Source: Liquorilactobacillus mali KCTC 3596 = DSM 20444 (lineage in GTDB: Bacteria; Bacillota; Bacilli; Lactobacillales; Lactobacillaceae). Taken from it: a stretch of 64,000 nucleotides of DNA. The DNA lies in the NCBI RefSeq assembly GCF_000260415.1, contig NZ_BACP01000046.1, forward strand, positions 1 to 64,000. The letters run 5' to 3'. A program made the position numbers and the translations under genes. Positions 49,461 to 58,403 of the stretch are shown here, in pieces (within the stretch, counting starts at the first letter, position 1; every line of letters begins with the position of its first letter). The notes beneath the pieces are model-generated. The model was not told where the DNA came from, made no database searches, and was given only the letters and a program-made list of their open reading frames with translations.

Positions 49461-51620
49461 ATGGAGCGAATTAAATGGAGTCAGCCAATTTTAACAATTT
49501 CTTTACTTGTTTCCAACCATCTAGACAGTGTACAGAAATGCATGGAGTCATTGTTGCCGTTATTGAATCAGATACCAAGTGAGCTGATTGTTGTTGATAC
49601 GGTCGGTGCAGCAAGGAGTGATGGATCATTACAGGTTGCAACGGAGTATGCTGATTTAGTGGTGCCCTATGAATGGAATAACGACTTTGCCGCTGCACGT
49701 AATGCAGGTTTGAAAAAAGGACGAGGCAAATGGTTCCTTTTTTTAGATGATGACGAGTGGTTCGATGATGTTTCAGAATTAATTGCCTTTTTCAATAATG
49801 AAAAGGAATACTCAAAGTATGGTTCACTTTCGTATATTCGAAGGAATTATCATAATTTGGAAGGTACGAATTATTCCAAGAACATTGAGACACGCTGTGT
49901 CCGACTGACTGAAATTACAGAATTCAAAAGCCCAATTCATGAATATCTGTCTCCTATTTATATTCCCACCAAAGCTACAAATGTGTTTATGCATCATTTT
50001 GGATATGTGGGTAAAAACCTTGATGGTAAACTTGAGCGTAATGAAAGTATTATGCGAGAAGGGCTTGAGAGTAATCCTTATGATATGCATTTATGGGCAC
50101 AGTTGGTTGCTGGTATGGGAAAGAATACAAAGAAGCAACGTGATACTGTTTTTGAGACTGCACAAGAAGGGCTGAATAACTTCTTCGCAGAAGAAAATAA
50201 AATTCCGACAAATAAAAGTGATGCATTCACGCTTATGTGCTATATGATTCAAGCACGCATGCTCAATGACTGCTGGCAAGAAGCAATTGATATCAAAGAC
50301 GAGTATGCTGGTGAGTTTAAACTTAATCAATATCAAAGATGCGTCCTTGATCAACTAATCTTTGTTACCTTACTGAGTAGGGAAGAGTTTCCACAGGCCG
50401 CTAGCTACTTAGAGGATTACATGCTTAACATCCGATGGCTGGTTACTCATCAAAGTGATTTTGTTAATCAATCATCTTTTTATTTTAGAAATATTGTCAA
50501 CGTTGAGATGGGGATAAAGATGATTATGAAGATCTTCATCAAAGCAATGGTTGAGAAAAATTATCGGACAGTGATTCATTTTGCTAGATATGTTCCTTGG
50601 AAGGATGATTTTAGCAATACTGCTAGATTGCTTGGGACTATACTAGAGGCATTATTCTTAGAGGATGATTTGAAGGGACTACAGCAATTGCATGATATGC
50701 TTCTTAACGACGATGGACAGCTTCCAGATATTTTTGGACGCGACATAGTTATCCTGAAACAAAAGGATGGTATTGAGGCAGTGCAACTTGCGGCTTTTGT
50801 TGCTAGACTGAATTCAGATGATGCTTTTGTTTTGCTTCAGAGATTATTAATTGCACGTAACAATGGAGAATTTGACGTTCTTTTACGGACAATCAAGAAA
50901 AAAAATGTAACATGCACATTGCCTAATGAAGAGTTGTTTGTAGAATTAGTTAATAGAGGTATTAATCCAGCATTTACGATTGATAAAGTAAGTCAGGAAG
51001 ATTGGTACAGGGCTTCACTTGCAATAGTACACAAAATGAGTTCAAAAAAAGATGAGATTCCTGTTTTTGCACGAAGAATCGAGAGTGCCTGGCCAAAATC
51101 ACAACGCAGGGAGTCATTGTTGCAGATGTTGTATCATGAATTTATTTTTAGTGCAGAAGTCTTGCCAGAAAATATTGAAGAACAACTTCCATTTTATGCA
51201 CGAAGCATTGTGAGTTGTGCGCAGTACCTATATCATGAAGAACTTTTGTCAGGGGAACCGTCTAATTTATTGCCTGCCGAAACAAGATTTGGTATCTTTC
51301 TTTCTCGAGCTTTGGAAGAACAGCAGGAAGGCAATTACTCATTGTATTTTGCCAATCTTAGATGGGGCCTGAATTGTTATGAAGATTCAAAAATAATTGT
51401 AGATCATCTTGTAAAGAAGTATCAGGGACTAGAAACTAAGCAAAAGCAGATTGTTGCCGAGATGCAGCGCCTGGGCAATCAAGTGAAGGCACAAATTTTG
51501 GATATGATCCGCCAGGGGAAAACAGAAGGCGTACTATCTATGATTAATCAGTTGAAGGAACTGCTGCCAGAAGATAGAGATGTTGATCGATTACATGTAC
51601 TGTATAAGCGATTATTGTAA
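49461..51620 (+). CDS. Family 2 glycosyltransferase, candidate flagellin glycosyltransferase
   Basis: A 719-residue protein. The first 230 or so residues form a GT-A domain: LTISLLVSNHLDSVQKCMES at the start, VVDTV, the NDFAAARNAG helix at 74-83 and the metal-binding LFLDDDEWFDD at 94-103. The remaining 490 residues are helical with TPR-like spacing and many aromatic residues, and have no catalytic motif that I can name. The gene begins within 20 bases of the fliS stop. ATG 49461 is spaced better from AAGAGG than ATG 49452. Linkage to fliC-fliD-fliS suggests transfer of sugar to flagellin in the cytoplasm. Sugar donor genes are not adjacent. Confidence 0.8.
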   Translation: MERIKWSQPILTISLLVSNHLDSVQKCMESLLPLLNQIPSELIVVDTVGAARSDGSLQVATEYADLVVPYEWNNDFAAARNAGLKKGRGKWFLFLDDDEWFDDVSELIAFFNNEKEYSKYGSLSYIRRNYHNLEGTNYSKNIETRCVRLTEITEFKSPIHEYLSPIYIPTKATNVFMHHFGYVGKNLDGKLERNESIMREGLESNPYDMHLWAQLVAGMGKNTKKQRDTVFETAQEGLNNFFAEENKIPTNKSDAFTLMCYMIQARMLNDCWQEAIDIKDEYAGEFKLNQYQRCVLDQLIFVTLLSREEFPQAASYLEDYMLNIRWLVTHQSDFVNQSSFYFRNIVNVEMGIKMIMKIFIKAMVEKNYRTVIHFARYVPWKDDFSNTARLLGTILEALFLEDDLKGLQQLHDMLLNDDGQLPDIFGRDIVILKQKDGIEAVQLAAFVARLNSDDAFVLLQRLLIARNNGEFDVLLRTIKKKNVTCTLPNEELFVELVNRGINPAFTIDKVSQEDWYRASLAIVHKMSSKKDEIPVFARRIESAWPKSQRRESLLQMLYHEFIFSAEVLPENIEEQLPFYARSIVSCAQYLYHEELLSGEPSNLLPAETRFGIFLSRALEEQQEGNYSLYFANLRWGLNCYEDSKIIVDHLVKKYQGLETKQKQIVAEMQRLGNQVKAQILDMIRQGKTEGVLSMINQLKELLPEDRDVDRLHVLYKRLL

Positions 51621-51686
51621 AGCATCCCCTAGTTGTGGAGTATCATAAGGAGTGTAATGACCAGCTAGTTTAAAGAAGGGTTGCCA

Positions 51687-52337
51687 ATGCAAAAGATAAC
51701 TGAATTTAAGCTTGTGGGGGAAGCGGAGCTTAAAGGTCCAATGGCTGCATACATGAAAAATAAATTTTTTTTCGTTGGGGTCAAAACACCTGAGCGTAAA
51801 CGGCAGTCCAAAGAACTTTTAAAAGTGAGCAAGAAGATGCCATTGAAAGAGCTCATACAAGTGATAGATGAACTTTATCAACGTTCTGAACGTGAATACC
51901 AGTATGTAGCGATTGACATTAGCTTTGCGAATGTTAAACGCTTTTCGTTTACTGAGATGAAATTTCTCACGCAGTATGTTACACAGAAAGCTTGGTGGGA
52001 TTCAGTTGATGCTTGGCGCAAAGTTTTTGGTAAGTATGTGCAACTTTATCCTGATGAGAAAAGACGGCTCTTTGAACTTTTTTACAAGCAGGATAATTTC
52101 TGGATGAGGCGTATCTCTATTTTGCTTCAGCTCCTTGAAAAAGAAACAATGGATAAAGAACTATTAACCTTAGCAATCCTCTATGATCAACATACAGACG
52201 AATTTTTTATTCAAAAAGCAATCGGTTGGGCATTACGCAATTACAGTAAATTTGATTCAGCGTGGGTCAAAAATTTTATTGAGGAGTATCCCTTGCACAA
52301 ACTAGCGACACGTGAGGCAAGTATTTATCTGAATTGA
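51687..52337 (+). CDS. DNA alkylation repair protein (AlkD-like)
   Basis: A 216-residue all-helical HEAT-repeat protein. VGVKTPERKRQSKELLK near residue 31, FANVKRFSFTEMKFLTQYVTQKAWWDSVD in the middle and QKAIGWALRNYSKFDSAWVKNFI near the end match the AlkD/YhaZ-type DNA glycosylase family, which removes positively charged alkylated bases. The WWDSVD motif contains the Trp and Asp of the active site. ATG 51687 follows GAAGGG. It is not related to motility by function. Confidence 0.88.
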   Translation: MQKITEFKLVGEAELKGPMAAYMKNKFFFVGVKTPERKRQSKELLKVSKKMPLKELIQVIDELYQRSEREYQYVAIDISFANVKRFSFTEMKFLTQYVTQKAWWDSVDAWRKVFGKYVQLYPDEKRRLFELFYKQDNFWMRRISILLQLLEKETMDKELLTLAILYDQHTDEFFIQKAIGWALRNYSKFDSAWVKNFIEEYPLHKLATREASIYLN

Positions 52338-52475
52338 TAATATTAGTCAGTTATTATTTTTAATATATTTAGGACTATTGAGAAATAAAGAATTAAGAAT
52401 AACAGAAATGCTGTTTTGGATATTCGGGACTCACCTCTTAAACAAATGTATTTAACAATTTTTACATCAATTTAA

Positions 52476-52504
52476 AGGCTGTCTAATTAAGAGAGCCTAT
52501 TTTT
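52476..52504 (+). terminator. Terminator downstream of alkD
   Basis: AGGCT-G-TCT (52476-52484) pairs with AGA-G-AGCCT (52490-52498), with one G-G mismatch and a 5-base loop, followed by ATTTTT. Confidence 0.65.
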
Positions 52505-52619
52505 GTGTACAAAAAAAGATTAATTGAATTGGGGGATTGATATTCCAAATTACTTATCATAATTATAAATACAAATAAAAAATCTTTGATAGTTATTTTG
52601 TTTGCTTATAACTTAAAGT

Positions 52620-52643
52620 TACCTAATTACTAGGTAGTTTTTT
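52620..52643 (+). terminator. Second hairpin with T run
   Basis: TACCTA (52620-52625) pairs with TAGGTA (52631-52636) over a 5-base loop, followed by GT6. It lies 280 bases before rsmG, so the transcript it ends is unclear; it may be a backup to the terminator at 52476. Confidence 0.45.
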
Positions 52644-52845
52644 CCAAAAAGGTATGAACTACATATAAGGTTGAGTTATAGGTTTCAAGATAAAGTTTAG
52701 TGCAGATTAAAAAGATGTAAAGTGATTCATTTTTTAGTAATTAGATTAAATATAGAATTTACTTTTTCTAAACAAGAAATCAATAAGATTGTTATTCATA
52801 AGACCTTGAATTAACCTTAAAAGTATCATAAACTAAGAGTAGTTC

Positions 52846-52865
52846 GTGAAACAATTGTGTTTCAC
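52846..52865. promoter_or_regulatory. Palindrome of parS-type half sites before rsmG
   Basis: GTGAAACA-ATTG-TGTTTCAC. Each 8-base arm equals one half of the bacterial parS site (TGTTTCAC-GTGAAACA), but the halves are in swapped order with a 4-base spacer. It could be a partition or Noc-related site, an operator, or simply an RNA hairpin in the rsmG leader. It lies 31 bases before the rsmG ATG. Confidence 0.4.
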
Positions 52866-52896
52866 AAAATGCAATCAGATATTAAAAAGGAGCAAT

Positions 52897-53625
52897 ATGA
52901 ATCCAACAGAATTTAAACAGGCTCTTTTAGACCTGGGAATAGAACTAGATGCCCATCAAATGGAGCAATATGAAGATTATTTTCAGTTGCTGGTAGACTT
53001 CAATGCACATACTAACTTGACAGCAATCACCGAAAAAAAAGAGGTATATCTAAAACACTTTTTCGATTCAATCTTGACTGGTGTGGCTGTTTCACAGTTA
53101 CAAAATAAGCCACTGACCTTATGCGATGTCGGTGCTGGAGCTGGATTTCCATCAATACCATTGAAAATAGCCTTTCCGGACCTCAAGGTAACAATTGTTG
53201 ATTCCTTGAACAAGCGCATTCTTTTTTTGGATCAGTTGGCCAATAATCTTGGATTGACGGGTGTGTCGTTCTATCACGCGCGTGCAGAAGAATTTGCCGG
53301 TAAAAAGAGTCAATACCGTGAAAGTTTTGATATTGTGACTGCTCGTGCTGTTGCACGTCTCAATGTCTTAGCAGAGCTATGTTTGCCCTTAGTTAAGGTT
53401 GGTGGAAGTTTTGTTGCACTAAAAGCTCAAAAAGCACACGCAGAACTTGATGAAGCACAATTTGCAATTAAGACATTAGGTGGAGAATTCGTACAGGATA
53501 ACAAGTTGGTACTTCCCATAACGAGTGATGAGCGTCATATTATTAAGATTGATAAAGTCAAAAAAACACCGGCAAAATATCCAAGAAAAGCAGGGACACC
53601 TGGAAAGCAGCCTCTAGTAGGATAG
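52897..53625 (+). CDS. rsmG: 16S rRNA (guanine-527-N7)-methyltransferase RsmG
   Basis: RsmG (GidB) methylates G527 of 16S rRNA. It has 242 residues with the leader [10 protein letters not shown], the SAM motif [17 protein letters not shown] near residue 72, [14 protein letters not shown], and the signature [20 protein letters not shown] 52897 has AAAGGAG seven bases before it; the frame extends upstream to 52846 without need. The rsmG-noc-parA-parB order is typical of the origin-proximal region of Firmicutes. Confidence 0.96.
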   Translation: MNPTEFKQALLDLGIELDAHQMEQYEDYFQLLVDFNAHTNLTAITEKKEVYLKHFFDSILTGVAVSQLQNKPLTLCDVGAGAGFPSIPLKIAFPDLKVTIVDSLNKRILFLDQLANNLGLTGVSFYHARAEEFAGKKSQYRESFDIVTARAVARLNVLAELCLPLVKVGGSFVALKAQKAHAELDEAQFAIKTLGGEFVQDNKLVLPITSDERHIIKIDKVKKTPAKYPRKAGTPGKQPLVG

Positions 53626-53656
53626 ACTAGGATAGACATTCGGGGAGGAAACGATA

Positions 53657-54511
53657 GTGGCATTTTCATTTTGGAATAAGGATAAGAAACCAGAAGTCCA
53701 AACACAATCTGTAAGAGAAATTGAACTCTCACAGATTGTGCCTAATAGATTTCAACCACGTAAGGTTTTTGAAGAAGAAAAAATAGTCGAATTGGCAAAT
53801 ACAATCCGCGATCATGGTTTGTTGCAGCCAATCATTGTAAGAGAATTTCAAGAAAATAAATTTGAGATTATCGCTGGTGAACGACGCTTCAGAGCTGTAT
53901 CGTTGCTACAATGGAATAAGATTCCGGCAATCGTCAAGAAAATGACAGACACTGAAGCTGCATCACTCGCTGTAATCGAGAACCTGCAGCGTGAAGGCTT
54001 GACTGCAATTGAAGAAGCCAAGGCTTATCGTGAACTGATGAAGTTAAACAAGCTGACACAAATAGAGTTGGCTAAGGCACTTGGCAAGAGTCAATCATTT
54101 GTTGCAAATAAACTGAGATTACTCAAGTTGGCACCTTATGTGCAGCGCGTAATCATGCAGCGTAAGATTCTGGAACGCCATGGACGCAGTGTATTGAGCT
54201 TGAATGATGAGAAACAGGTTGCGATAATAAAGCGAGTTATTGATAATCAGCTGACAGTTAAGGAAACAGAAGCACTTGTTCTTAAAGAACTGGAAAAGGA
54301 AGAAAAGACTACTGCTAATAATACAATTAAGAAGCCACGGCGTAATAAAGCACTTCATGATACACGGATTGCAGTAAATACGATCAAGAAATCGGTTAAG
54401 CTGATTAAGGAAAACGGAATGAAGGTCAAAACACACGAAGAAGATGTCCCAGGGTTTCATCGAATCGTAATTGATATTCCGGTTGATAAAGAGCAGCAAG
54501 ACAATAAATAA
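53657..54511 (+). CDS. noc: Nucleoid occlusion protein Noc (ParB family)
   Basis: Noc binds chromosomal sites and the membrane and stops division over the nucleoid. It has 284 residues: an N-terminal amphipathic stretch (MAFSFWNKDKK) that can bind membrane, a ParB-type CTPase domain with NRFQPRKVFEEEKI and GERRFRAVSLL, a helix-turn-helix (LTQIELAKALGKSQSFVANKLRLL) and a basic C-terminal domain. The membrane-binding N-terminus and the second ParB gene downstream favour Noc for this copy. Confidence 0.92.
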   Translation: MAFSFWNKDKKPEVQTQSVREIELSQIVPNRFQPRKVFEEEKIVELANTIRDHGLLQPIIVREFQENKFEIIAGERRFRAVSLLQWNKIPAIVKKMTDTEAASLAVIENLQREGLTAIEEAKAYRELMKLNKLTQIELAKALGKSQSFVANKLRLLKLAPYVQRVIMQRKILERHGRSVLSLNDEKQVAIIKRVIDNQLTVKETEALVLKELEKEEKTTANNTIKKPRRNKALHDTRIAVNTIKKSVKLIKENGMKVKTHEEDVPGFHRIVIDIPVDKEQQDNK

Positions 54512-54533
54512 CGTTATAGGAGGGTCAGAAAAC

Positions 54534-55301
54534 ATGGGGATTGTAATAGCACTTGCCAACCAAAAGGGTGGTGTAGGCAAGACAACAACAAGTGTCAATT
54601 TGGGAGCTTGTCTTGCAGACCTAGGCAAGAAAGTCTTATTGATTGATTCAGATGCACAAGGAAATGCAACTAGCGGTGTCGGAGTTAGAAAGTCGGAGAT
54701 TGAAAAAGATATTTATGATGTTCTAGTCAATGAATATCCAATTGCTGATACGATTATCGCTACAAGTCATGAAGGTCTTGAAATTGTTCCTGCGACAATT
54801 CAATTATCGGGTGCAGAGATTGAGCTAACATCACAGATGGCACGTGAATCACGACTTTTGGATGCTATTAAGCAGATTAGGAATGATTATGATTATATTC
54901 TGATTGACTGTCCTCCTTCTCTTGGCCTACTAACGATCAATGCATTTAGTGCCAGTGATTCAATCTTAATTCCAGTTCAAAGTGAGTATTATGCACTAGA
55001 AGGTTTGAGTCAGCTGATAAATACTGTCAAATTGGTGCAGAAACATTTTAATCCACAACTGGCTATTGAGGGTGTTTTGATGACCATGTTGGATGCACGT
55101 ACCAATCTTGGCTCACAGGTTGTTGAGGAAGTTCAGAAGTTCTTCAAGGATAAAGTCTATCAAACAGTGATACCAAGAAATGTCCGTTTATCAGAAGCAC
55201 CAAGTCATGGGCTTGCAATTGTTGATTATGACCCCGCATCAAGAGGTGCCAAGGAATATATGGCATTGGCAAAGGAGGTTTTGGCTAATCATGGTGAATA
55301 A
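54534..55301 (+). CDS. parA: Chromosome partition ATPase ParA (Soj)
   Basis: ParA/Soj acts with ParB in origin segregation. The 255-residue protein has the deviant Walker A ANQKGGVGKTTTSVNLG at the N-terminus, LLIDSDAQGNATSGVG and YILIDCPPSLGLLTINA. The ATG at 54534 follows TAGGAGGG; the frame extends upstream over noc. It overlaps parB by 11 bases. Confidence 0.96.
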   Translation: MGIVIALANQKGGVGKTTTSVNLGACLADLGKKVLLIDSDAQGNATSGVGVRKSEIEKDIYDVLVNEYPIADTIIATSHEGLEIVPATIQLSGAEIELTSQMARESRLLDAIKQIRNDYDYILIDCPPSLGLLTINAFSASDSILIPVQSEYYALEGLSQLINTVKLVQKHFNPQLAIEGVLMTMLDARTNLGSQVVEEVQKFFKDKVYQTVIPRNVRLSEAPSHGLAIVDYDPASRGAKEYMALAKEVLANHGE

Positions 55302-56172
55302 AAATAATAAAGGGCTCGGTAGAGGAATTGAGGCACTTTTTCAAGATTTGGAACAAGTTGATGATGGTCAAGAAGTTGTCACGGAATTAGCTTTGGACGA
55401 TATTCGACCGAATCCTTATCAGCCTCGCAAAATATTTGATGAGGCATCATTGTCAGAACTTTCGGTTTCAATTAAAAAATCAGGTGTTTTTCAGCCAATT
55501 ATTGTTCGTAAATCAAGTGTCAAAGGGTATGAGATAATCTCTGGTGAACGACGTTTTAGGGCTTCTAAACTGGCAGAAAAGAAGAACATTCCTGCAATTA
55601 TTCGTGAGATTGATGAGGCAAGCATGATGGAGATTGCAATCCTTGAAAATCTGCAACGTGAAGATTTAACGCCGCTTGAAGAGGCACAGGCATACAGTAC
55701 TTTGATGGACAAACTGCAACTTACACAGGCACAAGTTTCTGAACGGCTAGGGAAAAGTAGACCGTATATTGCAAACTATTTGAGACTTCTTGGATTACCA
55801 AAGGAAGTTAAGGATATGTTGCAAAATGAGGAATTATCAATGGGACAGGCTAGAACTTTGCTAGCTCTAAAAGATAAGAAACACGTTATCTCTGTTGCGA
55901 AAAAGACAGTTGATGAGAATTTAACTGTGCGACAGCTCGAACAATTGGTTGCTAAGATAAATGGTGATGAGACCAAAACTGCTAAAAAGGTAAAAAAAGA
56001 TCCCAACGCAGTTTACTACGAGCAAAGTGAAAATGCATTACGTGAGAAATTTGGTACAAAGGTTACAGTTAAAACAAGCTCTAGACAAGGCAAGGGCAGG
56101 ATTGAAATTGATTACCTATCGACATCCGATTTTAATCGAATTATGGATATACTTGGAGTAAATCTTGATTAA
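55291..56172 (+). CDS. parB: Chromosome partition protein ParB (Spo0J)
   Basis: ParB binds parS and loads SMC. It has 293 residues with the N-terminal KGLGRGIEALF motif that stimulates ParA, IRPNPYQPRKIFDEASL, the CTP-binding GERRFRASKLA, a helix-turn-helix (LTQAQVSERLGKSRPYIANYLRLL) and a C-terminal dimer domain. A GTG three bases after the ATG is an alternative start. It is coupled to parA. Confidence 0.96.
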   Translation: MVNKNNKGLGRGIEALFQDLEQVDDGQEVVTELALDDIRPNPYQPRKIFDEASLSELSVSIKKSGVFQPIIVRKSSVKGYEIISGERRFRASKLAEKKNIPAIIREIDEASMMEIAILENLQREDLTPLEEAQAYSTLMDKLQLTQAQVSERLGKSRPYIANYLRLLGLPKEVKDMLQNEELSMGQARTLLALKDKKHVISVAKKTVDENLTVRQLEQLVAKINGDETKTAKKVKKDPNAVYYEQSENALREKFGTKVTVKTSSRQGKGRIEIDYLSTSDFNRIMDILGVNLD

Positions 56173-56198
56173 CCATTAGAATAAATGGAGGTGTGAGA

Positions 56199-56399
56199 AT
56201 GCAAGCTGAATACGAACTGCATGATGTTGTTGAGATGAAAAAGCCGCATCCTTGTGGTACCAATAGTTGGGAAATCATTAGGTTAGGTATGGACATTAAG
56301 ATTAAATGCACGGGATGCGGTCATTTGGTAATGCTGCCTCGCCGGGAATTCAATCGCAAGTTAAAGAAGATACTAAAAAAAGCAAATATTGAAGAATAA
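56199..56399 (+). CDS. DUF951 family protein (YyzM-like)
   Basis: A 66-residue protein starting at ATG 56199 with GGAGGTG before it. HPCGTNSWEIIRLGMDIKIKC and CTGCGHLVMLPRREF hold three cysteines and a histidine that could bind zinc. It is conserved between parB and ychF in Firmicutes, but its function is unknown. Confidence 0.9.
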   Translation: MQAEYELHDVVEMKKPHPCGTNSWEIIRLGMDIKIKCTGCGHLVMLPRREFNRKLKKILKKANIEE

Positions 56400-56417
56400 G
56401 AAAGAGTGAAATAAATT

Positions 56418-57518
56418 ATGTCATTAACAGCTGGAATTGTGGGATTACCCAATGTTGGAAAGTCAACATTGTTCAATGCTATTACTAACGCGGGAGCAGA
56501 GATGGCTAACTATCCGTTTGCTACAATTGACCCTAATGTAGGAATGGTTGAAGTACCTGATCAGCGTTTAGCAAGAATTGATGAACTTATCCCAGCAAAG
56601 AAAATCATTCGAACAACCTTTGAATTCACTGATATCGCGGGAATTGTCAAGGGCGCAAGTAAAGGTGAAGGTTTGGGCAACAAATTTCTGGAGAATATCC
56701 GTCAAGTTGATGCAATAGTTCATGTTGTTCGTGCCTTTGATGATGATAACATTACACATGTCAGCAATAAAGTCGATCCTTTAGATGACATTGATACCAT
56801 CAATCTGGAATTAACTCTGGCAGACTTAGAAAGCATCAATAAGAGATATGCTAGGGTCGAGAAAGTTGCACGAACGAAGGATAAGGAAGCAGTTGCTGAA
56901 TTCAATGTACTGAAGAAAATTAAACCGGTTTTAGAAGCTGGAAAACCTGTTCGTTCACTTGAATTCGAGGAAGAAGAACAAAAAATTGTTAAGGGATTGT
57001 TCCTTCTTACATCGAAACCAGTTTTATATGTTGCTAATATTGCTGAAGAAGATATGGCAGATCCTAGTTCTAACAGCTATGTCCAGCAAATTCAGAAATT
57101 TGCTGAAGAAGAAGGTTCACAGATGCTGGCAGTTAGTGCAAAAACAGAAGAAGAAATTGCTCAGTTAGATGACGCGGATAAGAAAGACTTTTTAGAAGCA
57201 GAAGGTGTTGAGGAATCCGGCCTAGATCGACTAATTAAGGCAGCGTACAAGTTATTGGGACTTGCGACATTCTTCACTGCTGGTGGAAAAGAAACGCGTG
57301 CATGGACATTTAAGCAGGGTATGAAAGCACCTCAGGTTGCAGGAATAATCCATTCGGATTTTGAACGTGGTTTTATTCGTGCCGAGACATTTTCATTTGA
57401 AGATTTGGATCAATATGGCAGTGTGACTGCAGTACGTGAGGCTGGGCGTCTCCGCTCTGAAGGAAAAGAATATGTGATTCAGGATGGCGACATTATTGAA
57501 TTTAGATTTAATGTGTAG
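56418..57518 (+). CDS. ychF: Redox-regulated ATPase YchF
   Basis: YchF is a conserved Obg-family P-loop protein that prefers ATP and binds ribosomes. It has 366 residues with GLPNVGKSTLFNAIT at residue 8, a G2/G3 region DIAGIVKGASKGEGLGNKFL, and a C-terminal TGS domain (RAWTFKQGMKAPQVAGIIHSDF) ending IEFRFNV. The usual NKxD is replaced, as in the family. Confidence 0.96.
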   Translation: MSLTAGIVGLPNVGKSTLFNAITNAGAEMANYPFATIDPNVGMVEVPDQRLARIDELIPAKKIIRTTFEFTDIAGIVKGASKGEGLGNKFLENIRQVDAIVHVVRAFDDDNITHVSNKVDPLDDIDTINLELTLADLESINKRYARVEKVARTKDKEAVAEFNVLKKIKPVLEAGKPVRSLEFEEEEQKIVKGLFLLTSKPVLYVANIAEEDMADPSSNSYVQQIQKFAEEEGSQMLAVSAKTEEEIAQLDDADKKDFLEAEGVEESGLDRLIKAAYKLLGLATFFTAGGKETRAWTFKQGMKAPQVAGIIHSDFERGFIRAETFSFEDLDQYGSVTAVREAGRLRSEGKEYVIQDGDIIEFRFNV

Positions 57519-57545
57519 TAATTATGTAAAAGGATGGGGATTATC

Positions 57546-58256
57546 TTGGCAGAAAATAACAAAGAAACTGAAAGTAAACAGACTCTTCCCGATACGGAAA
57601 ATGTAACGGAAAAAGTTGAAAAAAAGGACACTACTGATTTGACGAAACGCAATGCAGAATATTTGTTCAAAATAAAAAAGGTTCTTGAAGAAAAGAATGT
57701 TGCAAGTCAAAAGATTGAAGATGCTCTGCAGTCAATGACCGAAGAACTTAAAGAAAAGCAGCGTCAGGGTATAACTGCTACAAAACTTTATGGAACTGTA
57801 AATGAAAAGGCTGATGAAATTATCAAAGGGCCAAAGAAGGCACCCACGGCAACACCTTTTTGGAAAATTGCATTGGATAATGGATTGATGATGTTCATAA
57901 TGTTTTGTATCATGTACGCGATCTTGCAACAATTTTCACCAAATTCTTCTCAGATCAACGGTGGATTCTTGACACTTATTGTAACATCGGTTATCGCTGG
58001 TGTTGCGATGGCATACTTTTATCGTGCTGCAGGTGATCGTAGAACTAAGGGCAAAAAAGTACCTTTTTGGAAGACCATGCTATTATCACTTCTCTTGGTT
58101 ATCATCTGGGTATCAGCGTACACGCTTGTCGTGAATGTTTCTGGTGTAATCAATCAGACACTTGAGCCCATTGTATATGTTATATTAGCAGTCTTAGTAT
58201 TTGGGCTACGTTACTTCTTAAAGAAGAAGTACGACATTAAGAGCACACCATTTTAA
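57546..58256 (+). CDS. DUF1129 family membrane protein
   Basis: A 236-residue protein with a Lys/Glu-rich soluble N-terminal half of about 105 residues (TKRNAEYLFKIKKVLEEKNV, GITATKLYGTV) and four membrane helices, around 116-135, 142-165, 180-202 and 208-228. This is the DUF1129 pattern common after ychF in lactobacilli; the function is unknown. TTG 57546, spaced well from GGATGGGG, is chosen; ATG 57534 is also in frame. Confidence 0.85.
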   Translation: MAENNKETESKQTLPDTENVTEKVEKKDTTDLTKRNAEYLFKIKKVLEEKNVASQKIEDALQSMTEELKEKQRQGITATKLYGTVNEKADEIIKGPKKAPTATPFWKIALDNGLMMFIMFCIMYAILQQFSPNSSQINGGFLTLIVTSVIAGVAMAYFYRAAGDRRTKGKKVPFWKTMLLSLLLVIIWVSAYTLVVNVSGVINQTLEPIVYVILAVLVFGLRYFLKKKYDIKSTPF

Positions 58257-58284
58257 AATGATTATCTGTTTTTTGTCACACACT

Positions 58285-58347
58285 AAAAAAGCTTTCACTC
58301 ATCAAATTATGTGGTTGATACCACTTTTGATTGAGTGGAAGCTTTTT
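58285..58347. terminator. Nested bidirectional terminator
   Basis: AAAAAAGCTTTCACTC (58285-58300) pairs with GAGTGGAAGCTTTTT (58333-58347), with one mismatch. An inner GTGGT/ACCAC hairpin forms in the loop. A runs before and T runs after allow it to end both the DUF1129 gene and the minus-strand MFS gene. Confidence 0.85.
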
Positions 58348-58403
58348 GTTTGTGCAAATTAACTGTCATCATAATAATTTACATGAAAATCCGATTTTGA
58401 TAT

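Larger units (their letters stand above)
52338..52896. other. Gene-free region between alkD and rsmG
   Basis: About 560 bases of AT-rich sequence that separates the motility region from the chromosome-maintenance block. It contains two terminators (52476-52504 and 52620-52643) and a palindrome (52846-52865) described separately. No frame with a convincing ribosome site, tRNA or repeat was seen. Confidence 0.7.

Noticed and set aside
54840-54856. parS-like CACGTGAA sequence inside parA
   Set aside because: Only about 11 of 16 bases match parS and the left arm is not conserved; it is normal coding sequence.
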